Part shown: piece after piece, positions 30,656 through 39,600 of the stretch
Position numbering within the stretch: the stretch's first letter is position 1
How the letters are laid out: each line of letters starts with the position of its first letter
Virus record (IMG/VR): IMGVR_UViG_3300034020_000673
Location: 1-60,781 of that record
Length of the DNA stretch: 60,781 bases
Origin: a virus
Direction: 5' to 3' (one strand)
Notes under the pieces: model-generated
What the model was told of the DNA's origin: nothing
The model's input: only the letters and a program-made list of their open reading frames with translations
The model's database searches: none
Translations under genes and position numbers: made by a program

Positions 30656-31071
30656 TGGACGACAAAACTCACGAACTAGCGGTGCTTAAAGCCCAGGCCA
30701 GAATTAGGCTTGATGAGCTTAAAGCACAAGACTCGGCCAAAGAAGTAGCAGGAAAAGCCATTGGCGAAGATGGCTTACTGTATATCTTCCTAATCGTACT
30801 CGTGGGTGTCGGTGCATCGTTATTCCTTGAAGGTGAGAAGATCGCCGCTGTGATGGGCTTGCTTGGCGCTTCACTTACTGCGCTTATTCAGATGCTTAAC
30901 GGTATTGCGGGGACCGCAGCTAAGCAAGAGAAGCCTGAGTTTGAAGTCATTAAAGACCTTATCCATCGTCTTGACAAACTGGACCGTGCCGAGCAACCCA
31001 TGCAGGTTGACGTTGAGGGCAGCAAAGTAACGGTCAAAAAAGGTCAGGACATCGTAACGGCTAAGGGGTAA
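30655..31071 (+). CDS. Putative holin-type membrane protein, two spans
   Basis: 138 residues: a charged helical N-terminus, then two hydrophobic segments (LLYIFLIVLVGVGASLFL and IAAVMGLLGASLTALIQML), and a soluble C-terminal tail with KFEVIKDL-like helix and a beta hairpin (VDVEGSKVTVKKGQDIVT). Size and topology suit a holin or an accessory inner-membrane protein, but no family is certain. Confidence 0.55.
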   Translation: MDDKTHELAVLKAQARIRLDELKAQDSAKEVAGKAIGEDGLLYIFLIVLVGVGASLFLEGEKIAAVMGLLGASLTALIQMLNGIAGTAAKQEKPEFEVIKDLIHRLDKLDRAEQPMQVDVEGSKVTVKKGQDIVTAKG

Positions 31072-31073
31072 AA

Positions 31074-31571
31074 ATGCTTGATATTATTGGCGGTGGTCTG
31101 TTTGGCACGATCTTCGGCGGTTTGTTTCGACTTGCGCCGGAGGTCTTAAAGTTCTTGGACCGCAAGAACGAGCGCCAGCATGAACTGTCCATGTTCAACC
31201 GTCAATGTGAACTTGAGCAATTACGCGGCCAACAGAAACTAGCCGAAATCGGAGCCGAGCGTGACAAAGCAATTGATACTGGTGTCATGGCTGCATTTGA
31301 AGCAGCCATCAACTCACAGACCGAGATGGCTAAGGCTGCCGGTGGCTGGGTGGCGTCGCTTTCGGCTTCAGTCCGGCCGGTAGTTACGTATTGGATTCTG
31401 GCCATCTGGTCTGCTTCGCATATTTGGTTCGCGATTCTTGCTTCGCATGAGGGGCTCCCTGTGCAGGATATGTTCAAGATGATCATGTCGCCTGACTTTG
31501 CTGCTCTTGTTTCGGGCACGTTTAATTATTGGTTTCTTGACCGCACCTTGAAGACTCGAGGCCTTGCATGA
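31074..31571 (+). CDS. Holin of the 3TM family (GTA-type)
   Basis: 165 residues. An N-terminal glycine-rich helix (LDIIGGGLFGTIFGGLF), a long amphipathic coiled coil with FLDRKNERQHELSMFNRQCELEQLRGQQ, then SVRPVVTYWILAIWSASHIWFAILAS and a last hydrophobic stretch with GTFNYWFLDRTLKTRG. The SxRPxxTYW and FWFLDRxxxK blocks mark the Holin_3TMs family described from gene transfer agents. Holins form the inner-membrane lesions that release the endolysin encoded next door. Confidence 0.75.
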   Translation: MLDIIGGGLFGTIFGGLFRLAPEVLKFLDRKNERQHELSMFNRQCELEQLRGQQKLAEIGAERDKAIDTGVMAAFEAAINSQTEMAKAAGGWVASLSASVRPVVTYWILAIWSASHIWFAILASHEGLPVQDMFKMIMSPDFAALVSGTFNYWFLDRTLKTRGLA

Positions 31572-32029
31572 AACTTGACCTTGCGGCTGAGCTTTGCCGA
31601 CGCTTTGAGGGGTTTTCCGCCCGGCCTTATCTCTGCCCGGCAGGGGTGTGGACCATTGGATACGGGTCAACGTATTATCAAAGCGGCGACCGTGTTACAA
31701 AAGATGATCCGCCGATAACTCGCGAGTATGCCGAGCAACTCCTCATGCATGAGCTGGTGAATACCTACGCACCGGGGGTGGTAAGGCTCTGCCCGATACT
31801 GTTAACTTTAGCGATTGAGAAAAAAGATTGGAAAAAACTAAACGCTGTCGTAGATTTCTGCTATAATCTAGGGGTAGGGCGCTTACAGACCTCCACTTTG
31901 AGGCGTAAAATAAACGCTCAAGACTGGGAAGGTGCAAAAGAGCAGCTCATGCTCTGGGTGCGCGGAGGGGGTAAGGTCCTGCGCGGTCTCGTTATCAGGC
32001 GTCAGGCCGAATGCAACTTGATGGGGTGA
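31568..32029 (+). CDS. Endolysin, GH24 lysozyme
   Basis: 153 residues, the usual length of T4/P22-type lysozymes that cut the MurNAc-GlcNAc bond of peptidoglycan. RRFEGFSARPYLCPAGVWTIGYGST gives the catalytic series Glu14, Cys23, Thr29 with T4-like spacing (E-x8-D/C-x5-T); the usual Asp is replaced by Cys. Later LNAVVDFCYNLGVGRLQTSTLRRKIN and GLVIRRQAECNLM are family landmarks. No signal sequence, so export depends on the holin. Four-base overlap with the holin gene. Confidence 0.92.
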   Translation: MKLDLAAELCRRFEGFSARPYLCPAGVWTIGYGSTYYQSGDRVTKDDPPITREYAEQLLMHELVNTYAPGVVRLCPILLTLAIEKKDWKKLNAVVDFCYNLGVGRLQTSTLRRKINAQDWEGAKEQLMLWVRGGGKVLRGLVIRRQAECNLMG

Positions 32030-32035
32030 TGAGTT

Positions 32036-32200
32036 ATGAAAGAGGTATGGGAAAAACCACGGCCTAAATCACTCGGCAAATCTAAATCTTTAAGCCCGAA
32101 TCAGAAACGAGCAGCCAAAGCTTTTGCCAAACGCACCGGAACCACGTACCCTTCGTTGGTAGCCAATATGGCCGGTGCTAAGGCTAAAAGGAGCTGGTGA
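32036..32200 (+). CDS. Small basic phage protein, 54 aa
   Basis: 54 residues: MKEVWEKPRPKSLGKSKSLSPNQKRAAKAFAKRTGTTYPSLVANMAGAKAKRSW. Highly basic; the pattern LSPxQKxAAKxxAKxxGxxYPxLVxNM is a recurrent small family in phage virion regions. It starts six bases after the endolysin stop and its TGA overlaps the next start. Binding to packaged DNA is an inference from charge. Confidence 0.7.
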   Translation: MKEVWEKPRPKSLGKSKSLSPNQKRAAKAFAKRTGTTYPSLVANMAGAKAKRSW

Positions 32201-32835
32201 TGACCGTTGCCTATGCAATGACCTATGATAGTCTGGTGCTTGATATCCAGCAATATCTGGAGCGCACAGACGATGCCACCCTTGAGCGCATTCCGACGTT
32301 TATCGGTTTGGCTGAGCAGGTCATCGCGAGTCAGACTAAGTTTCTTGGAAACCTCACCGTTCAGTCTAACACGCTGACGGCCGCCAACCCCATTATTGAC
32401 AAACCGGCTCGCTGGCACAAGACCGTTTCTATGAACATTACCGTAGCGGGCAAACGTTATCCGGTTCTGTTGAGAAAGTATGAGTACCTGCGTGAGTACT
32501 GGCCTGACCCCACTCAAACCGGCGTTCCTAAGTTCTATTGTGATTACGATTACACGCACTGGTTTATCGCTCCAACACCGGCACTTGCGTATAACTTTGA
32601 AGTGCTTTACTACGAACGGGTGCAACCGCTGAGTTCAGCTAATCAGACTAATTGGTTCACTGTGTACGCCCCGCAAGCGCTCTTGTACGGCTCGTTGTTA
32701 CAAGCCATGCCGTTTTTGAAAAACGACGAGCGCACCCCGCTATGGCAGGCCCAATACGATGCCATTATTCAAACCCTCATGGCCGAAGATAAGCTACGTA
32801 TCGCTGATCGTCAGGCCGTTGCTGCGGACAGTTAA
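32200..32835 (+). CDS. Phage adaptor / tail tubular A-like protein
   Basis: 211 residues from ATG 32200 (AAGGAG seven bases upstream; a GTG three bases earlier is in frame). YDSLVLDIQQYLERTDDATLERIPTFIGLAEQVIASQTKFLGNL is the hallmark start of phage adaptor proteins that join portal and tail in podoviruses; PVLLRKYEYLREYWPDPTQTGVPKFYCDYDYTHWFIAPTPA and ALLYGSLLQAMPFLKNDE complete it. A ring around the portal is the probable location. This is a second adaptor beside the one at 18448. Confidence 0.83.
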   Translation: MTVAYAMTYDSLVLDIQQYLERTDDATLERIPTFIGLAEQVIASQTKFLGNLTVQSNTLTAANPIIDKPARWHKTVSMNITVAGKRYPVLLRKYEYLREYWPDPTQTGVPKFYCDYDYTHWFIAPTPALAYNFEVLYYERVQPLSSANQTNWFTVYAPQALLYGSLLQAMPFLKNDERTPLWQAQYDAIIQTLMAEDKLRIADRQAVAADS

Positions 32836-32837
32836 TC

Positions 32838-34076
32838 ATGAGCTACACAAGCCCCTTCACAGGCGACGTTGTACAGCCGACCGACGTTTCTTATGAATCC
32901 ATAAGCCTGACAGGTAACTTACAACTTGTCTGGCCTATCAATGGCAACTTAAGCACTGAAACGCCGGCAGCACGCATCATGGACGTAACGTCCTCAGGTG
33001 CTTATGAATTGCGTATGCCACCTGCCAATCAGGTCTCAGTAGGCCAGGATGCGCTTATTCGCAATACAGGTGCTAATACCATCACGGTTAAGACCTATGA
33101 CGGCAACTCAACCATCATTACAGTTGCCTCGGGTGTTGCTAAGTACATTTACCTGACTGATAACAGTGACGTTTATGGTACTTGGGCCAATGTGCAATTT
33201 GGCGCAGGCACCTCATCAGCCGATGCTGCAACGCTTGCCGGTGCTGGTTTATTAGCGGTTGGAGCCACGCTCAATCAAAGTCATCCAACAGCCTCAGTGG
33301 TTGCCAATCAGGTGTTTGTTGATGGCGATCGCGCAAAGGCTTACATCTGGACGGGTGGCACTACAACGACGACGCTGCCGCTTGCAACCACAGTGGGCAG
33401 TAACTGGTTCTTCCTTGTGAAGAACAGCGGCTCAGGAACCTTAACGATTAGCGGTAACTCAGGTGAATTGATTGATGGTGCATCCACCAAAGACTTCAAT
33501 CCAAACGAGTCAGCATTTATTGTCTCTACAGGCACAACCTTTGTCACGGTTGGGTTTGGTGTCAGTACGCAGTTTGAATTCTCAGCACTTACCAAGACTG
33601 TCACAACGGGCACTTACACGCTAACTGCCAATGAGGCCTCTAATACGATCCAGATTTACAACGGCACCTTGACAGGTAATGTAACAATCATTGTCCCGCC
33701 GATTGTTAATCTGTATGTGATTAGTAACCAGTGCTCTGCAGGTATCTTTACCTTAACGGTGTCTACAGGTATCTCTGGCGGGGCTACAGCAACCGTTCCA
33801 GCCTCAGGACAGGCAACCCTAATCTGTGATGGTACGAACCTCTTAAACGCCAATACAGCGATTGCTGGCGGCACGGCTATCAGTTTGGTCAATGGCTCTG
33901 CTGCAAGTCCCTCACTGAACTTTGCAAGCGAAACGAATACAGGCATTTATCGGCCTGGCTCAAGTCGATTTGGCATTTCAGTGGGTGGCAGTCTTATTGC
34001 CGAGGTCAACACCACAGGACTTGAAGTCACTGGTACAGGCAACTTTACAGGTGGCGTTTCTGGGGGCACGTTTTGA
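32838..34076 (+). CDS. Tail fibre-like virion protein
   Basis: 412 residues. The start MSYTSPFTGDVVQPTDVSYESISLTGNLQLVWPINGNLSTETPAARIMDVTSS is a recurrent module beside tail adaptor genes in podo-like phages. The rest is a chain of beta repeats (ANTITVKTYDG, GSGTLTISGNSGELIDGASTKDFNPNESA, TYTLTANEASNTIQIYNG) ending NFASETNTGIYRPGSSRFGISVGGSLIAEVNTTGLEVTGTGNF, a shape typical of intramolecular-chaperone-less fibre shafts. Its stop overlaps the next gene's TTG start. Confidence 0.72.
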   Translation: MSYTSPFTGDVVQPTDVSYESISLTGNLQLVWPINGNLSTETPAARIMDVTSSGAYELRMPPANQVSVGQDALIRNTGANTITVKTYDGNSTIITVASGVAKYIYLTDNSDVYGTWANVQFGAGTSSADAATLAGAGLLAVGATLNQSHPTASVVANQVFVDGDRAKAYIWTGGTTTTTLPLATTVGSNWFFLVKNSGSGTLTISGNSGELIDGASTKDFNPNESAFIVSTGTTFVTVGFGVSTQFEFSALTKTVTTGTYTLTANEASNTIQIYNGTLTGNVTIIVPPIVNLYVISNQCSAGIFTLTVSTGISGGATATVPASGQATLICDGTNLLNANTAIAGGTAISLVNGSAASPSLNFASETNTGIYRPGSSRFGISVGGSLIAEVNTTGLEVTGTGNFTGGVSGGTF

Positions 34077-36361
34077 CAAAAAAGGTCTTTACCCTCGACA
34101 CCCGTCCTGGCATTCAGCGGGATGGGACGCTCTTTGATAAAGAGTATTACACCGATGGACGCTGGGTGCGATTCCAGAAGTTTGGTGGTGAACTGGCTCG
34201 GCCAAGAAAGATGGGCGGTTATCGAGAAATTGCCAACAACCTTGCCGGCCCCTCTCGAGGGGTTTTTGTTGTTGTACGAAGCCTTTATAACAACGTCTAC
34301 AGCGGCTATTCAGACGGCTTACAGGTCGTACCTATTAACAATAATGGTGTCGGCGCTGGCGTTACGGATTTCAGCTTTGCAGGCCCAGTCACAACGGTAA
34401 GCATTACCACGGCAGGTAGCGGTTATACCAATGGCTCATATACCAATGTGCCCTTAGCTTACAGCACTTCAGGAACTGGCAGTGGCGCAAGAGCTAGCGT
34501 GACAGTTTCAGGTGGTGCAGTAACTGCCGTTACCCTGACAGGTGGCGGTGTACGTTATGTGCCCGGTGAGTTCTTAACGATTGCCAACACTTATCTCGGT
34601 GGCGCTGGCTCTGGTGTCTTGTTACAGATCTCGGCGATTGATTCGCCATTTACCGCCTCAGATAACAACTCATGGCAGTTTGATACGTTTACTGATTCAG
34701 TTGATCAAAACACGAATCTGTTGCTTGCACATCCTTCGCAAGACCTGCAAGACATCGATAATGAAACCAACACACGCTTGCTGTGTGGGCCATTGTCAGG
34801 CTCAGTCTTATGGGCTGCCGGCTTATTCGCGGTGGATAGTTGTGTGCTTAACAGTACAACAACAGTCACTTTGGCTGCTATCAGCACCAAGATTGCTGCA
34901 GGTCAAGTCGTTAAAGGTCCTGGCATTCCTGCTGGCACAACCGTTGTATCTGTCGTCTCAACGACAGTAACCCTCAGCCAGGCGGCAACGATCTCAGCCA
35001 CAACAACACTGACCTTTGACAATGAAGTCTCTATTTCAGGCGGGGTCGTTGCATTACATCCTTATGTGTTTGTTTACGGCAATGACGGCCTGATCTGGAA
35101 CTGCTCAGCAGGTGACATAGATGATTGGGTCTCGGCTGATGCCAATCGCGTCAATGCTGCCACTGGAAAGATCTTACAAGGGCTTCCCGTTCGAGGTGGT
35201 TCCAACTCACCATCAGGTCTGTTTTGGTCGCTTGATAGCCTTATTAGGGTGTCTTACGCACCTCAGTCATTAGGTGTGGCAGGAACGGCAAACTTTGCCG
35301 CGCCAACCTTCTGGCGGTATGACATCATCACATCGCAATCATCCTTCTTATCGTCCTCAGCCGTTATTGAATATGACGGCATTTACTTCTGGACGGGCGT
35401 TGATCGCTTCTTGCTTTACAACGGCGTAACCAAAGAGATTCCTAATTCCTTTAACCAGAACTACTTCTTTGACAACCTGAACTACGCGCAGCGTCAGAAG
35501 GTCTGGGCCACGAAGGTTCCAAGGTTTGGTGAGATCTGGTGGTTTTATCCCAAGGGTGACGCCTCTGAATGCACAGATGCTGTGATTTACAACGTCAGGG
35601 ATAACACCTGGTATGACACTGGAGAGGCTTTGGGAGCACAACGCTCGGCAGGCTACTTCTCGCAAGTCTTCCGATTTCCCGTGCAGGCAGGCTTTGATGT
35701 CAACACGGCTGACAGCATCAACGCAGTAACCATTACTAATGCTGGCTCGGCTTATACGGATGCCACTTACAGCTACAAAACGCTCTCAGGAGGCACAGGA
35801 ACCGGTGCTACGGCCACCATGGTCGTCATTGGAGGTAAGGTCGTCTCAGTAACGATTAACGATCGTGGCTCAGGCTATACCGTCGGTGACGTACTGACGG
35901 CCACACTTACTGGTGGCTCGGGTTTCCAAATCACTGTGCAGACATTGATGCAGCAAGTATCACTCTGGCAGCATGAGTACGGTAAAGATGTCATTCAAGG
36001 CACTTCAGTATTGGCCATTGAGAGCTACTTCACGACATCTGATTTAGGTGTGATTGCCGGCGGTCCGGCAACCTTCTCACCGGTTGGTGTGAACAGTTGG
36101 ACACGCATTGAGCGTGTTGAGCCTAACTTCATTCAAACCGGTGATTTAGACCTGTATATCATCGGCAGACCCTATCCTGACCAGCCCGATAAAATCACGG
36201 GACCGTATACGTTTGCGCCAGGAACAAGCAAAATTGACATGAAAGAACAGCGTCGATTGCTGCGCTTAAAATTTGTCAGTAATGTGGCTGGTGGCGACTA
36301 CCAGACCGGCAAGATTATTGTCGATGCGGACACGGGCGACGTGAGGGGTTATACGGTATGA
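34073..36361 (+). CDS. P22 gp10-like tail stabilisation protein with two inserted GSGYT domains
   Basis: 762 residues, TTG start inside the previous stop. The N-terminus KKVFTLDTRPGIQRDGTLFDKEYYTDGRWVRFQKFGGELARPRKMGG and later WNCSAGDIDDWVSADANRVNAA...LPVRGGSNSPSGLFWSLDSLIRVSY and GEIWWFYPKG...CTDAVIYNVRDNTWYDTG match the beta-propeller-like packaged-DNA stabilisation protein of P22-type tails. Two extra domains of about 80 residues (about 107-188 and 549-624) share the pattern V-x-x-V-T-I-T-x-x-G-S-x-Y-T and GSGYT-V-GD, and probably decorate the hub. Confidence 0.8.
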   Translation: MTKKVFTLDTRPGIQRDGTLFDKEYYTDGRWVRFQKFGGELARPRKMGGYREIANNLAGPSRGVFVVVRSLYNNVYSGYSDGLQVVPINNNGVGAGVTDFSFAGPVTTVSITTAGSGYTNGSYTNVPLAYSTSGTGSGARASVTVSGGAVTAVTLTGGGVRYVPGEFLTIANTYLGGAGSGVLLQISAIDSPFTASDNNSWQFDTFTDSVDQNTNLLLAHPSQDLQDIDNETNTRLLCGPLSGSVLWAAGLFAVDSCVLNSTTTVTLAAISTKIAAGQVVKGPGIPAGTTVVSVVSTTVTLSQAATISATTTLTFDNEVSISGGVVALHPYVFVYGNDGLIWNCSAGDIDDWVSADANRVNAATGKILQGLPVRGGSNSPSGLFWSLDSLIRVSYAPQSLGVAGTANFAAPTFWRYDIITSQSSFLSSSAVIEYDGIYFWTGVDRFLLYNGVTKEIPNSFNQNYFFDNLNYAQRQKVWATKVPRFGEIWWFYPKGDASECTDAVIYNVRDNTWYDTGEALGAQRSAGYFSQVFRFPVQAGFDVNTADSINAVTITNAGSAYTDATYSYKTLSGGTGTGATATMVVIGGKVVSVTINDRGSGYTVGDVLTATLTGGSGFQITVQTLMQQVSLWQHEYGKDVIQGTSVLAIESYFTTSDLGVIAGGPATFSPVGVNSWTRIERVEPNFIQTGDLDLYIIGRPYPDQPDKITGPYTFAPGTSKIDMKEQRRLLRLKFVSNVAGGDYQTGKIIVDADTGDVRGYTV

Positions 36362-36606
36362 GCGTAGCGCTTATCTATGATCCGAGGTTTCATACCTTTG
36401 AGTCTTGGGCTTGCCTCATGTGTGAGTTATACGCCTCCAACCAGCTGCAAGTACCCATACTTAGCACTGACTGGAAGTCATGGGCTGCAGGCTTAAAGGC
36501 TATTGATGTTTTTGCCAACGAAGCCATTCCTGAGCCTTACGGCTTTGAGGACTGGCAGGATTGGGCATCGGCCGTGGTCGGCGCCGTTAATCCGAGGACG
36601 AACTGA
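36358..36606 (+). CDS. Small conserved tail-region protein
   Basis: 82 residues: MSVALIYDPRFHTFESWACLMCELYASNQLQVPILSTDWKSWAAGLKAIDVFANEAIPEPYGFEDWQDWASAVVGAVN. Helical, Trp-rich; the family is found directly after gp10-like tail genes and may be a small tail or ejection protein. ATGA overlap with the preceding gene. Confidence 0.75.
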   Translation: MSVALIYDPRFHTFESWACLMCELYASNQLQVPILSTDWKSWAAGLKAIDVFANEAIPEPYGFEDWQDWASAVVGAVNPRTN

Positions 36607-36607
36607 A

Positions 36608-39600
36608 ATGGCGCTCGAACAAGCACGTATGTTTATGGAGCCAGAAGAAACTGATGACCTGCGGGTTTTAGCAGCGCCGGGTGCTTTGCAATCTGCTGCT
36701 CCTGCAAGTTCCGCAGCCTCATCTCAAGCGGCGGCTGGGCCAAGACTAGGTTCTGATTTAACAGACTTGTCTAATGAAACTGAAGCAGTGACCGGAGTCA
36801 AGCCTGGCGTTGACTTTAGGGCGCCAACGACATTTGCAGAGAACTATCTGATGGGCGTTGATCCGACGTTCCAGCAAAAGTTTTTCAAGCCAGGTTCATC
36901 AGATCGTTACACAGGAACCTTCGTCAATACTTATCGTGTCGCTGACGGCAAGATGGTGCCCATTGAGGCGACCCCGGCTGACATTGCCAAGGGTGACGTT
37001 ATCTTTTATGTGGGCGGCGCACCAGGTTCTGAATATGCAGGCGAAAGTCGTGTTGGCCAGGCTTATACGATCAAGGATGGAGCGCTCACGCCAGTAGGCG
37101 GAGCATCGTCATATAAAGCTCCCGAGAAAACGCCCTTCTTTAAGGAATTCCTGCTTGAAGGCGTATTACCCATGGTGCTTGCCGCTGCGGGTCCCGCAGG
37201 CCTTTTTGAGGGTCTTGGCGGGGCATTATCTGGCGGTGCTTTAACCGGGTCTGCTGCCTCATCCCTTGGCAGTGGCGCATTCAACCTTGGCTCTCAAATA
37301 CTGGCCGGAAAAGATCCAATTGATGCATTAAAGAGCACGGCTTTAAGTTATGGCGCTGGGCAAATTGCCAACCAACTTAACTCAATGCTTCCTCAAGAGC
37401 TTGGCTCTGTCGGCAGGCAGGCAGTCTCTCAGCTTATTACAACAGGAAAGATAAACCCTTTATCACTTGCAACGACCGCAGGTGTTGATTTTGCTGCTGA
37501 TACGCTAGCCCAAGAAACAGGCATCAGCAAAGCAAGCGCAGGGCAGCTGATCCGCAGCGGTTTGCAACTTGCGCAGGGTAACCAAACCGGCGCATTGTCT
37601 TCATTAATATCTTCGGGTGCATTGTCTGGCACAGGAACCAAACCAACCGGCGGCCTAGCAGACTACGGCGACATCAATACGCAGGGTCAAGAACGCGGTG
37701 TTAATGAGCGCACATATAGCGAGGGCGTATACGACGCGCTGCTTGGCGCTTTATCAGGCGCTCAGGGAGAGCAATCGTTGGCCGACAAAGAACAAGTCGC
37801 CGGTCTTCCGTTGCTTGGCGGCGTAATTGCCGGTCATTTGGGCGCCGGGCTCAAGCTTAACGAATTACTCAAGGCTCGCGGTGTAACCAAAGAACTTAAC
37901 GACCCAACACTAACTTCCGAATTAAAAACGCCCGAGGAAAAGGCGCTTTATAACGAATGGTATAAATCGACGATCGGAAAATGGGACCCCGCAACCGGTT
38001 CGACGCAGATCACGCTTAACAAGCCAGCCGATCAGTCTTTGACGGTTCAGTCCAGTCGTGTTCCTTCTGGTTTTACATACAACGACTTTACGCAAAGTTT
38101 TCCTTACGTCGATGAGTTTGGCGACGTACATTATGTTGACAAAAAAGACCTCAACATCGATCCAGAACTCAAGTGGCTTAAAGAGATTTATTTCCCCGAG
38201 CCCATTACGATTGATACTGAGTTTGATATCGCCGACCCTATAAAAGTTAAAACAAAACTTAGCACTTCAAGCAGTTCTCAGTCGGATAGCTCTCAATCAG
38301 ATAGTTCTCAGCTGACTGACTCTCAACTTACGAACCTTACGAGCGGTTTAGACGCTTCTCAACTCAAGTCTAGCTCAACCAGCAGTGGTCTGAGCGGTCT
38401 GACTGCTGATAGCGGCGGCACTCCTTCAGGCGGTACTCCTGGTGGCGAGACTCCTGGCGGAGGAACAACTGGCGGAGAAACCGCCGGAGGTGACCTGCAG
38501 CCAACCCAAGCCGAAGTCATGAAGAAACTTGGCGACGAATTGCTCGCCCAAGGAAAATCACAGGAAGAGGTCGCCAATGAGTTAAATCGTCAGCTTGAAG
38601 GCACCAATCTTCGGGCTGGTTTTAAGGTGGTTAACGGTCAGCCAAGCACGAATATCTACGAGAGCAAAGTTGTAGACCGCACAAGAAGTGGCGAAGACTA
38701 CGCGGCGATCAGAAGCGGTCTATCTCAGAAGTTCAGTGATGGCAAAACGGCGGCTCAAGACCTTGCCGCTGACATCAACACAAGAATGCGCACGGCTAAC
38801 GGCATCGTTTACGACACGATGGAAGAGGCAATCAGGGCGCGTAATCCCGGCGAAGCTACAGGACCCTCCGGAGATCGGCCCAAGGCTTCTGACTACGCAT
38901 ATCAATACGTTTTCAACAAGGTCTACGGTCGTCCTGGTACCGAAGACGAGCTTAAGTATGCAAGAACCCGATCCATATCAGAGCTTGAAAGCGACCTTAG
39001 TGGTTTTTTGAGCGATTGGAAAAGCTCTCAACCTGCTGGGGGAGGCACCACGGGTGAGAACACCGCAGACACGGGAACACCGGTTAATGTAGAAACAGGG
39101 ACGTCAGGGGTTTCAGGCGAATCAGGTGTATCCGGAACCTCAGGGGTTTCGGGTTTTAGCGGAGTTTCTGGCCAATCGGGAACCTCAGGAATTTCAGGGT
39201 TCTCAGGTAGTTCGGGAGCTTCTGGGTTTTCTGGGGTATCTGGGCTTTCAGGGGCTTCTGGGTTTTCTGGGGTTTCAGGTCAATCGGGAGTCTCGGGCTT
39301 TAGCGGTTTTTCAGGCGAGTCTGGAACTTCTGGATTTTCAGGATTCTCTGGCGAATCTGGTGCTTCGGGGTGGTCGGGTGTCTCTGGCGAATCGGGAGTA
39401 TCTGGATTCTCAGGTATGTCTGGCGAATCGGGCACCTCAGGCTTTAGCGGCTTTTCTGGTGAATCTGGGGTATCTGGGTTTTCTGGTTTTAGCGGATTGT
39501 CAGGCGACTCTGGTTTCAGTGGCGCGTCAGGGGTTTCTGGTACGTCTGGCTTTAGCGGCTTTTCTGGTGAGTCGGGCATTTCGGGCTACTCGGGAGCCTC

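Noticed and set aside
31862-31867. TATAAT inside the endolysin gene as a promoter
   Set aside because: At 17 bases the upstream hexamer is TAAACG, a poor minus 35 match, and the next genes are already coupled to upstream ones.
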